Below, one piece after another: positions 1 through 8,003 of a stretch of 64,000 nucleotides of DNA. This DNA is from Thermohalobaculum sp050331395. Lineage in GTDB: Bacteria; Pseudomonadota; Alphaproteobacteria; Rhodobacterales; Rhodobacteraceae. The first letter of the stretch is position 1, and each line of letters starts with the position of its first letter. Location of the stretch: NCBI GenBank assembly GCA_050331395.1, contig JBHJGX010000008.1:26568-90567 (forward strand), in the 5' to 3' direction. The position numbers and the translations under genes were made by a program. The notes under the pieces are model-generated. The model saw only the letters and a program-made list of their open reading frames with translations. It was not told the DNA's origin and searched no databases.

Positions 1-361
1 ATTCGACAAGCGTGCGGCCGATATCATGATGATCGGCTGGCATTCGGACACGGAGGATTCGGCGAATTTCTACGAGTTTCTCGCGATGACGCCGGACGAA
101 GAGACCGGTCGCGGGCAGTACAACTCGGGTAACTATTCGAACCCGTTGGTTGATCGGCTCACCGAACAAAGTCTGACCGAAACCGACCCGGAAAAGCGCG
201 CGGAGATGCTGCAACAGGTCGAGCAGCTCCTTTATGACGATGCGGCCTTCGTGCCCTTCCACTGGCAGAACCTTGCCTGGGGTGCGCGTAAGGGCGTGCA
301 TATCGAGCGGGTCGTGAACGCGATGAATTTCCCCTATCTGGGTGATCTGGTCATCGACTGA
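1..361 (+). CDS. ABC transporter substrate-binding protein, peptide/nickel family (C-terminal part)
   Basis: The reading frame is open from the left edge, so only the last ~119 residues are present and the start lies outside the window. The segment resembles the C-terminal lobe of family 5 extracellular solute-binding proteins (dipeptide/oligopeptide/nickel ABC importers): an asparagine-rich stretch ending in YSNPLVDRL, then the helix DPEKRAEMLQQVEQLLYDD and the hydrophobic AAFVPFHWQ. Such proteins capture the ligand in the periplasm for an inner-membrane permease. The permease and ATPase genes are not in the window, so the substrate cannot be told. A strong GC-rich hairpin follows 14 bp after the stop. 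Confidence 0.85.
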   Translation, partial: FDKRAADIMMIGWHSDTEDSANFYEFLAMTPDEETGRGQYNSGNYSNPLVDRLTEQSLTETDPEKRAEMLQQVEQLLYDDAAFVPFHWQNLAWGARKGVHIERVVNAMNFPYLGDLVID

Positions 362-374
362 GCCGAATGTGGAA

Positions 375-402
375 GCCCCCGTGCGGTCAGTCGCGCGGGG
401 GC
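375..402 (+). terminator. Hairpin behind the substrate-binding protein gene
   Basis: An 11-bp stem (375-385 with 392-402, one G-T pair) closes a 6-base loop just after the stop at 361. No T-run follows, so this could be a weak intrinsic terminator or an mRNA 3'-end stabilising hairpin, as is common in high-GC genomes. Confidence 0.5.
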
Positions 403-572
403 GCCAAGGAGGGCGCATCAAGCTCGGCTTCGGCGAAGGCGGCCCCCCGCGGGCGATACGGCAAGCACGGCACGACGCGCTGTGCGTATCGTAGGCGAAC
501 GCCTTCAATCCGGTTGGGAAGAACGGAGCCCTATCCCCCGAGAGTCGCAGACTGCGTGTCGCGAACACACGC

Positions 573-597
573 AAAAAAGGCCGGCGCGATGCCGGCC
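573..597 (-). terminator. Intrinsic terminator of the VPLPA-CTERM gene
   Basis: Read on the minus strand, a perfect 7-bp GGCCGGC/GCCGGCC stem with a 5-base loop is followed directly by six T residues (573-578). It lies 28 bp past the stop of the minus-strand gene at 625-1236. The remaining sequence between 403 and 572 shows no gene. Confidence 0.85.
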
Positions 598-624
598 CTT
601 GCGTGCTCGGAACTGCTGAAATGG

Positions 625-1236
625 TTAAACAGCGCGGCGCCGGCGGAGATAGACAAGCGCCCCTACCCCGCCGAGCAACAGCGGCAGCGTTGCTGGCAAC
701 GGGATAATCGCCGGATCGGTGGTGATGAACCCGCTGACGAGCTGGCGCGAGTCGCCGTCAGTCAACAAACACGTCGGTTCGACAGTGCTGCAAAAGCTTT
801 CTTCTTGGATCAGAGAGATGAACGGGTTTTCGATATCCACGTCGATGCGGGTGGTATCGGTGTTCAGCGTCTCTTCGAAGATCACGTTGAGGTTCGGAAT
901 TCCGCTCAAGTCATTCGCCGGGTCGATCGTGACGGCAGCCAGAGCAAACCCCCCAGCAGCACCCGGATCGATGAAGAACGAATAGGTTTGCCCCGGGAAA
1001 ACGGTCGGATTGCTACCCTCGGTTGTGGTGAGTTCGAGCTCCGTGATGTAGCCGGCCGGATCGAACGGATCGAAAGCATCGCGATCGATGGTGAACGACC
1101 CGCTTAACGTGCCGCCATCATCGAAGACCGCATCCTGGAAGAACCAAGTGACGAGTTCGGCCTTGGCCGGCGCCACGCCGATGCAAAGTGCGACGGCAGC
1201 CGACACACTTGCAAACATGATCCGGGTGGTGCGCAT
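625..1236 (-). CDS. Exported VPLPA-CTERM (PEP-CTERM-like) sorting-signal protein
   Basis: A 203-residue protein. Residues 1-27 form a signal peptide ending in AKA before a mature N-terminus starting at ELV. The C-terminus carries a tripartite sorting tag: IPLPA, a hydrophobic segment (about residues 183-197), and a terminal basic cluster RRRR. This is the VPLPA-CTERM layout, a proteobacterial relative of PEP-CTERM thought to be processed by an exosortase-like enzyme. The body is acidic, predicted beta-rich and has two cysteines, consistent with a surface or exopolysaccharide-associated protein. No exosortase is in the window. The gene is monocistronic, with its own terminator. The target of the mature protein is unknown. 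Confidence 0.85.
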   Translation of the reverse strand: MRTTRIMFASVSAAVALCIGVAPAKAELVTWFFQDAVFDDGGTLSGSFTIDRDAFDPFDPAGYITELELTTTEGSNPTVFPGQTYSFFIDPGAAGGFALAAVTIDPANDLSGIPNLNVIFEETLNTDTTRIDVDIENPFISLIQEESFCSTVEPTCLLTDGDSRQLVSGFITTDPAIIPLPATLPLLLGGVGALVYLRRRRAV

Positions 1237-1335
1237 CTGGTCGATCCCCCTCGATTAACCCTGGGTAGAGTTACCCAAGGCACAAGGGTTTCGCAAGCGG
1301 AAAGCCGTTCCGCGCACCGCACCCGGCGGCCGGGC

Positions 1336-1758
1336 TCAGCCGACCAGTTCGAGGCCCGAGAAGAAAAAGGCGATCTCGATGGCCGCGTTCTCGGCGCTGT
1401 CCGACCCGTGCACCGAGTTCTCGCCGATCGACAGGGCGAACTCTTTGCGGATGGTGCCCTCGGCCGCGTCGGCTGGGTTGGTCGCTCCCATCACCTCGCG
1501 GTTCTTCGCGACCGCGTCTTCGCCTTCGAGCACTTGGACCACGACCGGCTCCGAGGCCATGAAGGTGGTCAGCTCGCCGAAGAACGGCCGCTCTTTGTGC
1601 ACCGCATAAAAAGCCTCCGCATCGGCGAGGGTCATGCGGATCCGCTTCTGCGCGACGATGCGAAGACCGGCCTCCTCGAACTTGGCGTTGATCTTTCCGG
1701 TCAGATTGCGGCGGGTCGCGTCGGGTTTGATGATCGACAGCGTGCGGGTCACGGCCAT
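1336..1758 (-). CDS. ndk: Nucleoside diphosphate kinase
   Basis: A 140-residue protein of typical Ndk length. It transfers the gamma-phosphate of ATP to NDPs through a phosphohistidine, balancing cytoplasmic NTP/dNTP pools. The N-terminal TLSIIKPDA strand and the NSVHGSDS active-site motif with catalytic His117 are intact, and the signature residues around NPADA are present. The open frame extends about 68 residues upstream, but I take the ATG at 1758 because the family begins there and a GAGGGG ribosome site lies 8 bases before it. No partner gene is coupled to it. Confidence 0.97.
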   Translation of the reverse strand: MAVTRTLSIIKPDATRRNLTGKINAKFEEAGLRIVAQKRIRMTLADAEAFYAVHKERPFFGELTTFMASEPVVVQVLEGEDAVAKNREVMGATNPADAAEGTIRKEFALSIGENSVHGSDSAENAAIEIAFFFSGLELVG

Positions 1759-1945
1759 GGAGCCCCTCTTTCTACATCTCTGGCTGAGGCCGGCGGGAAA
1801 GCCCGCTCGCGGCCGACTGGGATTGCGCGGGGTGGCACGCCCCTCAACGCGCCGGGCCGATAGCACGGGGGGCGGGCGGGATAAAGCGCCAATCGCGCGG
1901 GCCGAGGGCAGTCCGCAGGGTGCCGAACACGGTAATCTGCCCGAC

Positions 1946-1965
1946 CCTGTGATCCGCGTCACAGG
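1946..1965. promoter_or_regulatory. CRP/FNR-superfamily-like palindrome
   Basis: Perfect inverted repeat CCTGTGA-N6-TCACAGG, matching the CRP consensus half-sites TGTGA/TCACA with the canonical 6-bp spacing. It lies between ndk (transcribed leftwards) and a possible rightward small RNA that ends at the 2080-2108 terminator. Which regulator binds it cannot be told. Confidence 0.45.
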
Positions 1966-1984
1966 AGGCCGGGCCGCCTCCCAT

Positions 1985-2108
1985 TAGGTTGGGATCAGGC
2001 GGGCGGCGATGCGATGTCCCCAGCTCCCTGCAACCGGCGCTCGCCTGACTGTGTTCGACTTAACCTCTCTAGCTTCCTTGCCGGGGCCTTGCGCCCCGGC
2101 TTTTTTTT
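1985..2108 (+). ncRNA. Candidate small RNA with stand-alone terminator
   Basis: A textbook Rho-independent terminator points rightwards at 2080-2108, yet no plus-strand gene lies upstream: ndk and the TPR gene are both on the minus strand. The 1759-2079 stretch has no convincing reading frame on either strand. A transcript starting somewhere after the CRP-like palindrome and ending in the T-run would be about 100-140 nt. The left boundary is a guess, and I recognise no known RNA family here. Confidence 0.35.
2080..2108 (+). terminator. Strong intrinsic terminator (orphan)
   Basis: An 8-bp perfect stem GCCGGGGC/GCCCCGGC with a 5-base loop is followed directly by eight T residues on the plus strand. 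On the minus strand it would be preceded by A residues and lacks a T-run, so it does not serve the TPR gene that reads towards it. Confidence 0.85.
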
Positions 2109-2164
2109 CGAGCGTCGCGCGGAGGTTGGGGCGCAAACCGGCACCAAAAGTGGACGCGCGTGCG

Positions 2165-2860
2165 TCAGGGGCAGCCGGCCTCGGCCCAGGCCCGAAGCGC
2201 CCCCCGCGAGCCGCGGCCGAAAATGCCGTCGATGGCGCCCCGGTAAAAGCCGCGTTCCTGCAGATATTCCTGCAGGCGGGTCGGCGTGAAATGTCCGGCA
2301 TCGAGCAAGCTCAGATAATCGCCCACCGCCGCGTCGATGTCCTCGGACACGCAATAGGCGGCGGCGCGGCTGACAAGCGCGAGCGTGTAGTCCGGCTCGA
2401 TCTCGAGCGCGCGGGTATAGTCGGCAATCGCGGCTTCGGTGTCGCCGAACTCTTCATAGTCCGCGCCGCGGTTATAAAAGGCTTGGGCGTATTCCGGGTC
2501 GAGTTCGACGGCCCGGGTGTGATCCGCCAGCGCCGCTTCGAGATTGCCAAGTAGCGCGTAGACGTTACCGCGATTGTTATAGGCCACTGCATAGGTCGGG
2601 TCGAGCAGAAGCGCCGCGTTGTAATCCGCCAGCGCCCGATCGAAGCGCTGCACAGCCTCATAGGCGAGGCCGCGATTGTTGAACGCCCAAGCGATATTGC
2701 CGCCTTGGACCTCCTCGCCCTGGATCACCCGCGTGCAAGCCTCGATACGCAAGATGGTGTCGTCCGACTGGATACAGCCCGACGTGAAATCGGCCCGCGC
2801 CGGCAGGACGAGTGCACTGAAAGCGACGAGCGCCGCCAAAATTCCCGATCGCATCCCCAT
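2165..2860 (-). CDS. Exported TPR-repeat protein with C-terminal peptidoglycan-binding-like segment
   Basis: A 231-residue protein with a signal peptide (about residues 1-23, cleavage near ARA-D). Three to four tetratricopeptide repeats follow (about 55-165), recognisable by repeated NNRG, ALADY and LDP..A elements. The last ~40 residues (TRLQEYLQERGFYRGAIDGI and on) look like a PG_binding_1 unit, which suggests a periplasmic protein that contacts the cell wall. Three cysteines in the mature part could pair. The open frame runs far upstream, over the divergent glycosyltransferase gene, but the ATG at 2860 is the only start giving a proper signal peptide. Function is not known beyond protein-protein interaction. 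Confidence 0.85.
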   Translation of the reverse strand: MGMRSGILAALVAFSALVLPARADFTSGCIQSDDTILRIEACTRVIQGEEVQGGNIAWAFNNRGLAYEAVQRFDRALADYNAALLLDPTYAVAYNNRGNVYALLGNLEAALADHTRAVELDPEYAQAFYNRGADYEEFGDTEAAIADYTRALEIEPDYTLALVSRAAAYCVSEDIDAAVGDYLSLLDAGHFTPTRLQEYLQERGFYRGAIDGIFGRGSRGALRAWAEAGCP

Positions 2861-2952
2861 GGGCCGACTTCCCTTATCGCTCGTGTCTGAAGTATCTAAC
2901 GCAGCACCGCACGGGTGGCCAGCCTGCGCGGCGCGCGACGGGGGCCGCAGAC

Positions 2953-2983
2953 GTCCGCACGGGTCTGCGCGGGTCCGCACGGG
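2953..2983. repeat. Short direct repeat in a divergent promoter region
   Basis: GTCCGCACGGG occurs twice (2953-2963 and 2973-2983), exactly 20 bp apart, directly upstream of the glycosyltransferase start. It may be a regulator site or only chance in very GC-rich sequence. Confidence 0.3.
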
Positions 2984-3001
2984 GCGAATTTGGGGGACCG
3001 A

Positions 3002-4216
3002 ATGGGGGCCGAAGGCGGATCGGGGCGTGTGGTCGCCGTGGCGATTTACGGCTCGCCGCTCGCCTATGTCTCTGGCTCGGGCGCCTATCTCTCCGCGGTC
3101 GCGCAAGGGCTGAAGGCGCTCGGCTGCCGGCTTCACCTGCTGATGCTCGAGAGTTCGGGCTACGGCCATCCGGCGCCGGCGGTCCTGCCGCGCTATGCGG
3201 CGCCCTTCGAGACGCTGTGGGCGAGCCACGGACCCGTCCTCTCGGGCCGTGCGGTGGATCTGAGGCCCGGCCGCTGGTTTGCCTTTGCGGCACGGCGCGC
3301 GGGGTTGCTCTCGCCGCCGACGCGCATCGCTCGGCCCGTGGACGACCCGTCGGTGCGCCGCCGGGCGCTCGCCCGAGCTCGGGCCGTGGGGGCCGACACG
3401 CTCATGGTTTGGCGAAGTTTCCCCGCACCCCTGCTTGCCGAGGCCGAAGGGCTGCGGCGGCTCTATCTGACGGACGATCTGCACATCTTGCGCCGGCAGA
3501 GCTTTGAAGCCGCTGGGCGCGCGGCACCCTTTCACGAGGACATCGTCGAGGCCGAGGCGGCGGGGCTTGTCGCCGCAGATGCCTGCCTGGCGATCCAGCG
3601 GCTCGACATGGCGCTCATTCGCGACCGCGTGCCGGGGACGCCGGTCTTTCTCGCGCCTCATACTTGCCCGGTCGGGAGCGCGCCGCTCGAGCAGCCCCGC
3701 CCGCCGGTGGCCCTCTTCGTCGGCGCCGAGACCCCGCCGAACACCGAGGGGCTCGCCTGGTTCCTCCGCGAAGTCTGGCCGCGCGTCCGCGCGCGCCTCC
3801 CCGAGGCACGGGTTCGGGTCGTCGGCGCCGCCGCCCGCCGGACCGCCGAAGCGGACGGCGTCGAACGGGTGGGCTTCGTCGAGGATCTCGGCGCCGAGTA
3901 TGCCGCGGCCACCCTGGCGATCGTGCCGCTTTTCATCGGCAGCGGGCTCAAGATCAAACTGGTGGAGGCGCTCGCGGCCGGGCTGCCGGTGGTCGCGACG
4001 CCGGTGGGGGCGCAAGGGGTCGAAGATGCGCCTGCAGCGGCGCTCACCATCGCCGACGACCCGGACGGGACGGCCGACGCGGTCGTGGCCCGGCTCACCT
4101 CTCCGCGAGCGGGGGAAGAGCGGGCGGCCGCAAGAGCCTATGCGGCGGCCAATTTCTCGGAAGCCGTTCTGAGGGCGGGACTTTCAGCCGCGCTGTCCGT
4201 CCCGCCACGGGCCTGA
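3002..4216 (+). CDS. GT4-like glycosyltransferase
   Basis: A protein of about 404 residues with a two-lobe GT-B layout. The N-terminal lobe has few known motifs apart from a glycine/serine-rich start (YGSPLAYVSGSGAYL). The C-terminal lobe carries the group 1 signature: VALFVGAETPPNTEGLAWFL, a Rossmann region, then GSGLKIKLVEALAAGLPVVA with the Glu-x7-Glu-type nucleotide-sugar site. It probably transfers a sugar from an NDP-sugar to a cytoplasmic-side acceptor, but the acceptor is unknown. I chose the ATG at 3002, 29 codons into the longest frame, because the earlier codons are arginine-rich like non-coding sequence. It is divergent from the TPR gene. Confidence 0.85.
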   Translation: MGAEGGSGRVVAVAIYGSPLAYVSGSGAYLSAVAQGLKALGCRLHLLMLESSGYGHPAPAVLPRYAAPFETLWASHGPVLSGRAVDLRPGRWFAFAARRAGLLSPPTRIARPVDDPSVRRRALARARAVGADTLMVWRSFPAPLLAEAEGLRRLYLTDDLHILRRQSFEAAGRAAPFHEDIVEAEAAGLVAADACLAIQRLDMALIRDRVPGTPVFLAPHTCPVGSAPLEQPRPPVALFVGAETPPNTEGLAWFLREVWPRVRARLPEARVRVVGAAARRTAEADGVERVGFVEDLGAEYAAATLAIVPLFIGSGLKIKLVEALAAGLPVVATPVGAQGVEDAPAAALTIADDPDGTADAVVARLTSPRAGEERAAARAYAAANFSEAVLRAGLSAALSVPPRA

Positions 4217-4270
4217 GCCACCGGGCCATCGGCGCGTGCCCGACCGACCGCGTGGGCTGGCCGGCGTCCC

Positions 4271-4331
4271 GCACGTCACGTGCGAGACCCGGCCCCCGTC
4301 GTCGCCCCGTCGTGTCGCCCGTCGTGTCGCC
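4271..4331. repeat. Palindrome and 12-bp tandem repeat between convergent genes
   Basis: GCACGT-C-ACGTGC (4271-4283) is a perfect palindrome. CGTCGTGTCGCC is repeated twice in tandem (4308-4331) with degenerate copies on both sides. The stretch lies between the convergent glycosyltransferase and GST genes and could help end both transcripts, though there is no T-run. Confidence 0.35.
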
Positions 4332-4351
4332 AGTCGCGTCCGTAGGGACGG

Positions 4352-5053
4352 TCAGGCGCGTTTGCGGGCGCGTTGACCGAAGAGCACGCCCTGGCTGTCC
4401 TTGTCGCTCGAGAGGTCGAGTTTCAGGTCCTCGCCCACCTTCATTCCGCGCGCGACCGCCTCACGTGCTGCGATCCGGTCGAGCCAGGCCTTCATATTCG
4501 GGAACTCGGCGATGTCCTGCTCCTGCCGCTCCCAGCCGCGCGCCCATGGCCAGATCGCCATATCGGCGATCGAATACTCGCCCGCCACAAAGTCACGGTC
4601 GCGCACCCGCCAGTCGAGGATGCCGTAGAGGCGGTTGACCTCGTTCCGATACCGATCCTTCGCATAGGCGATGTCTTCGGGGGCGTAGCGGAGGAAATGG
4701 TGCGCCTGGCCCGCCATCGGGCCGACGCCGGCCATTTGCCACATGAGCCACTGTTCGATCTCGACGCGGTCGCGTTCGGTGCGCCCGCCGAAGAGCCCGG
4801 TTTTTCGGGCGAGATACTGCAGGATAGCGCCGGATTCAAAAATCGAGATCGGCGCCCCGTCAGGGCCTTCCGGATCGACGATCGCGGGGATCCGGTTGTT
4901 CGGCGCGATCTCGAGGAAGTGGTCGCTGAACTGCGCGCCCTTACCGATGTTCACGGGATGCACCCGGTATGGGACGCCCATTTCTTCGAGGGCGATCGAG
5001 ATCTTGTAGCCGTTCGGGGTGCTCCAGAAGTACAGGTCGATGGGTGCGGCCAT
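4352..5053 (-). CDS. Glutathione S-transferase, YfcG/Ure2-like (disulfide-bond oxidoreductase type)
   Basis: A 233-residue protein with an N-terminal thioredoxin-fold domain (1-85) and an all-helical C-terminal domain (92-205). The start YFWSTPNGYKISIALEEMG, the cis-proline loop NNRIPAIVD and the glutathione-binding FESGAILQYLA are typical of the nu-class group that includes YfcG and YghU. There is no active-site cysteine at the N-terminus; a Ser/Thr-Pro-Asn set takes its place, as in YfcG. Such enzymes reduce disulfides or peroxides with glutathione in the cytoplasm. A strong AAGGAGAG ribosome site sits before the ATG. Confidence 0.9.
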   Translation of the reverse strand: MAAPIDLYFWSTPNGYKISIALEEMGVPYRVHPVNIGKGAQFSDHFLEIAPNNRIPAIVDPEGPDGAPISIFESGAILQYLARKTGLFGGRTERDRVEIEQWLMWQMAGVGPMAGQAHHFLRYAPEDIAYAKDRYRNEVNRLYGILDWRVRDRDFVAGEYSIADMAIWPWARGWERQEQDIAEFPNMKAWLDRIAAREAVARGMKVGEDLKLDLSSDKDSQGVLFGQRARKRA

Positions 5054-5127
5054 GCGGGCTCTCCTTCGCGTGGGTGTGGATCAGGACGTGCACATGGCCT
5101 GGAGGGTTTTCCCTGCCAAGGGGTAGA

Positions 5128-6201
5128 TCAGATCCGCGTGAGCCTCGGATCGCCGACCGGCGCGGGTCGAAGTGCCGGCCACCGGGGGGCGAGGCGGCTC
5201 CAACGCGGCCGAAGCGCGCCCCCCGCCACCTCCGGGATCCCGTCGGCCCGGAGGGCGGCGAGCCCGCCTTCGGCACCCGCCCTGAGCAGGCTCGCCCAAA
5301 AGGCCATGGCGCCCGGATCCGCGTAAGTGTGCCAATGGGAGATCCGTTCGCCTGCCCGGCTGAGCGCGTGGCCGCGGGCCGCGAGCCAACGCACGACACG
5401 CGGGTGGTCGAGCTCGAGATCCATCCAGCCGGCCTCGGCCCGCGCCGTCTCCCCGGCGCCGCGCCCCGTGCTGAGGGCAGTCCCGAAGCCCGGCGCGAGG
5501 GCCGGCCCCAACCCTGCCCGTCCGAGCGACGCCCCAGCATCGGGACAGAGCCGCTCGAAGCCCGCATCATAGGGATCGTTGGCCCGGCTGAGCACATGCA
5601 GCACTTCGGCCTCTGACGGCAGTGCCGTCGCGGCCGCTCTGCCCACCTCCCGGCGTTCGGCCGCCGAAAGCAAAATCGCCCGCCGCCATGGCAGATCGCG
5701 CCGCGCGGCCATCGCCTGAAGCGCCACCCGGGCGCCGAGGGAATGGCTGAAAAGGTCGATCCTCGGGCCGTCACCGCGTGCGCCGATGAGAGCGTGCGCG
5801 AGACCCTCCGCCAGCGCCCGTCCGGCCACCCCTGCCCGGGCATAGATCTCGGGGAAGCCTGCGCGCCCGTGGCGGCCGATCCGTGCCTCCCAACCGAAGG
5901 CGATCGCGAGCCCCGTCTCGGGCCCCGCTCCGGCAAAGCCCAGATCGTGCACCCAAGCAGCACGGTCCGGCCGCCGCTTGGCCGAGGGTGGCACCGGCTC
6001 GGTCCCATAGAGCCGCGCCTGCGGGCAGGCGCAGGCACAGACGTCGCGCCGCCAAGTATAGCGGAACCCGTGGATCAGGACCGCGACCGGCGCCCCGGGC
6101 GCGAGCGCTTGCAAGACGGCCGCCAACGCAGGCCCGGCCGGCCCGCCGTCGGCGAGGCGGAGTGTGCCTCCGCAATCCGCGTTCACCCTGATGACGGCCA
6201 T
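5128..6201 (-). CDS. Alpha/beta-hydrolase-like protein, paralogue of 35153-36385
   Basis: A 357-residue protein with an alpha/beta-hydrolase core: VAVLIHGFRY oxyanion-side strand (about 39-48) and nucleophile elbow FSHSLGARVAL (G-H-S-L-G type, about 152-162). A later ILLSAAE and a C-terminal histidine region (ISHWHTYAD) could give the acid and base of the triad. The CACAC cysteine cluster near residue 55 is unusual. It shares architecture and several motifs with the protein at 35153-36385: HGF, DLF.HSLG, D.D.PRVVRWL.ARGH, and a closing H. No signal peptide is seen. The substrate is unknown; the resemblance to DUF900-type hydrolases is an inference. Confidence 0.7.
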   Translation of the reverse strand: MAVIRVNADCGGTLRLADGGPAGPALAAVLQALAPGAPVAVLIHGFRYTWRRDVCACACPQARLYGTEPVPPSAKRRPDRAAWVHDLGFAGAGPETGLAIAFGWEARIGRHGRAGFPEIYARAGVAGRALAEGLAHALIGARGDGPRIDLFSHSLGARVALQAMAARRDLPWRRAILLSAAERREVGRAAATALPSEAEVLHVLSRANDPYDAGFERLCPDAGASLGRAGLGPALAPGFGTALSTGRGAGETARAEAGWMDLELDHPRVVRWLAARGHALSRAGERISHWHTYADPGAMAFWASLLRAGAEGGLAALRADGIPEVAGGALRPRWSRLAPRWPALRPAPVGDPRLTRI

Positions 6202-6382
6202 CCGCTTTGCCCGCTATTCCCCTTTGGTTCTGCCTACGCGCCGACCCGTGACACGAGCATAACGTGCACGCGACAAAAGCATAACACTCGGGAAGGCCGT
6301 CCCCGGCGCTTGGTCACACCCCCCTCGCGCGGTCGCGATCCGGGGCCGCTTGACGGTACCCTCCCTCGGCTGTACCGCAAGC

Positions 6383-6443
6383 GTACGTGGGGATTTGTCA
6401 GGCCGGCTTGCGGACCACGTTAAACTCACCCGCTAAAGAGGTC
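6383..6443 (+). promoter_or_regulatory. SAM-II riboswitch (metA/metZ leader)
   Basis: The leader shows the ordered conserved elements of the SAM-II pseudoknot: P1 strand CGTGG, GATTTG loop, CCGGCTTGC, the matching P1 strand CCACG, then TTAAA and finally GCTAAAGAGG. SAM-II RNAs are typical of alphaproteobacterial methionine genes. SAM binding to the pseudoknot hides the ribosome site and turns translation down. The element ends about 62 bases before the metZ ATG. The rest of 6202-6504 holds no gene; AGCATAAC occurs twice near 6258-6287, possibly part of the promoter of the divergent hydrolase. Confidence 0.85.
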
Positions 6444-6504
6444 TGGACCGGGAGCCCCCGCGCCCCGGCCGCCTTGATCCGGTCGCTTTGGATGGACACC
6501 GGAG

Positions 6505-7728
6505 ATGCCGGATCACCTCTCGACAAGCGCCCTGCCCCCGACAGCCCCGCACCGCCCGCGCACGCGCCTCGTCCACGAGGGCACCCGGCGGAGCCCGTTC
6601 GGCGAGACTTCGGAGGCGCTCTACCTGACGCAAGGGTTCCTCTATGCCTCGGCCGAGGACGCTGCCGCCCGCTTTGCCGGCGAGACCCCCGCGGGCGAGG
6701 ACGCCTTTATCTATGCGCGCTACGGCAATCCGACGGTCGCGATGTTCGAGGACCGGATCGCTGCCCTCGAAGGGGCCGAGGCCGCCTTCGCCACCGCCTC
6801 GGGCATGGCGGCCGTCCACGCCGCGCTCATGTGCCAGCTCCGCACGGGCGACCATGTGGTTGCCGCGCGGGCCCTTTTCGGCTCGTGCCTTTACATCGTC
6901 GAGACTTTGCTCCCCCGCTTTGGGATCGAGGTCAGCCTCGTCGACGGCCGCGATCTCGCCGCCTGGCGCGCCGCCGTCCGCCCGGAGACCCGGCTTCTCT
7001 TCTTAGAGACCCCGTCGAACCCCACGCTCGAGATCGTCGATCTGGCCGCGGTCGCCGCGATCGCCCACGGGATCGGCGCACGCCTCGTGGTCGACAACGT
7101 CTTCGCCACGCCGATGTACCAACGTCCCCTCGCCCTCGGCGCGGATGTCGTCGTCTATTCGGCGACCAAACATATCGACGGCCAGGGACGCTGCCTCGGC
7201 GGGGTCATCCTCGGCTCCGAGCGCTTTATCCGCGACGAAGTCGAAGCCTATGTGAAGCATACGGGGCCCGCGCTCAGCCCGTTCAACGCCTGGGTGATGC
7301 TGAAGGGGCTCGAGACGCTGCCGTTGCGGGTGGACGCCCAGACCGACGGGGCCGAGCGTCTCGCGGCCTTTGCCGAGCGCCACCCGAAGATCGTGCGCAC
7401 CCTTTATCCCGGGCTGCCGAGCCACCCTCAGCACAACCTCGCGCGCGCCCAGATGGACCGCCCAGGTCAAATCCTCGCCTTCGAGCTCGTCGATGGCCAG
7501 GCGGGCGCGTTCCGGTTCCTGAACGGCCTCGGCCTCATCGGCATCTCCAACAATCTGGGCGACGCGAAGAGCTTGGTGACGCACCCGGCGACGACGACCC
7601 ATTCGCGGCTTTCGGCCGAGACGCGGGCATCGCTCGGGATCGGAGACGGGCTGGTGCGGCTTTCGGTCGGGCTGGAGGATCCAGACGATCTCGAGGCGGA
7701 TCTCGCGCACGCCCTCGCGGCCGTTTGA
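6505..7728 (+). CDS. metZ: O-succinylhomoserine sulfhydrylase (PLP enzyme)
   Basis: A 407-residue protein of the Cys/Met-metabolism PLP family. It makes homocysteine from O-succinylhomoserine and sulfide in methionine synthesis. RYGNPT is in the substrate loop and SGMAA in the cofactor phosphate-binding loop. The lysine that holds PLP is K222 in SATKH. The closing NNLGDAKSLVTHPATTTHS and RLSVGLED are typical of MetZ. Family sequences alone do not fully separate O-succinyl- from O-acetyl-homoserine use; the opening TRLVHEGTRRSPFGETSEAL favours MetZ. The SAM-II riboswitch upstream supports a methionine role. The ribosome site near the ATG is weak (GGAG touching the start), consistent with riboswitch-controlled initiation. 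Confidence 0.93.
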   Translation: MPDHLSTSALPPTAPHRPRTRLVHEGTRRSPFGETSEALYLTQGFLYASAEDAAARFAGETPAGEDAFIYARYGNPTVAMFEDRIAALEGAEAAFATASGMAAVHAALMCQLRTGDHVVAARALFGSCLYIVETLLPRFGIEVSLVDGRDLAAWRAAVRPETRLLFLETPSNPTLEIVDLAAVAAIAHGIGARLVVDNVFATPMYQRPLALGADVVVYSATKHIDGQGRCLGGVILGSERFIRDEVEAYVKHTGPALSPFNAWVMLKGLETLPLRVDAQTDGAERLAAFAERHPKIVRTLYPGLPSHPQHNLARAQMDRPGQILAFELVDGQAGAFRFLNGLGLIGISNNLGDAKSLVTHPATTTHSRLSAETRASLGIGDGLVRLSVGLEDPDDLEADLAHALAAV

Positions 7729-8003
7729 GGAGCCCTCTGAGAAGCCAGGCGAGAGGGACCGCCGAGGGCACGACTGGCCGGCCGGATCGGACCCGTAGGA
7801 TCGCGCCGAGACCGACCGACCGGCACGAGTGGGCGTCCGCGCGCAGGCGTGATCGGGCCGGGGGCTCGCAATTCTCCGATCTGGGTCTTATCCTGGCAAG
7901 TCTTGGTGCCGATAAGGGCACGCGCTTGTCTCGGCTGGGCGCGCGCCTACTTCGAGCCTTCGTGACCCCGGGCAGGCCCGGCCAGACCGCAAAAGGGACG
8001 ACG

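Noticed and set aside
2861..4015. N-terminal extension of the TPR gene and a similar extension of the GT39-type gene (17865-18251)
   Set aside because: Both overlap real genes on either strand, and the chosen starts give a signal peptide (TPR) or a GTGA coupling (GT39).
6387..8003. Long N-terminal extension in frame with folE
   Set aside because: Overlaps metZ in another frame and lacks any family similarity; FolE starts at 8004 with a good ribosome site.
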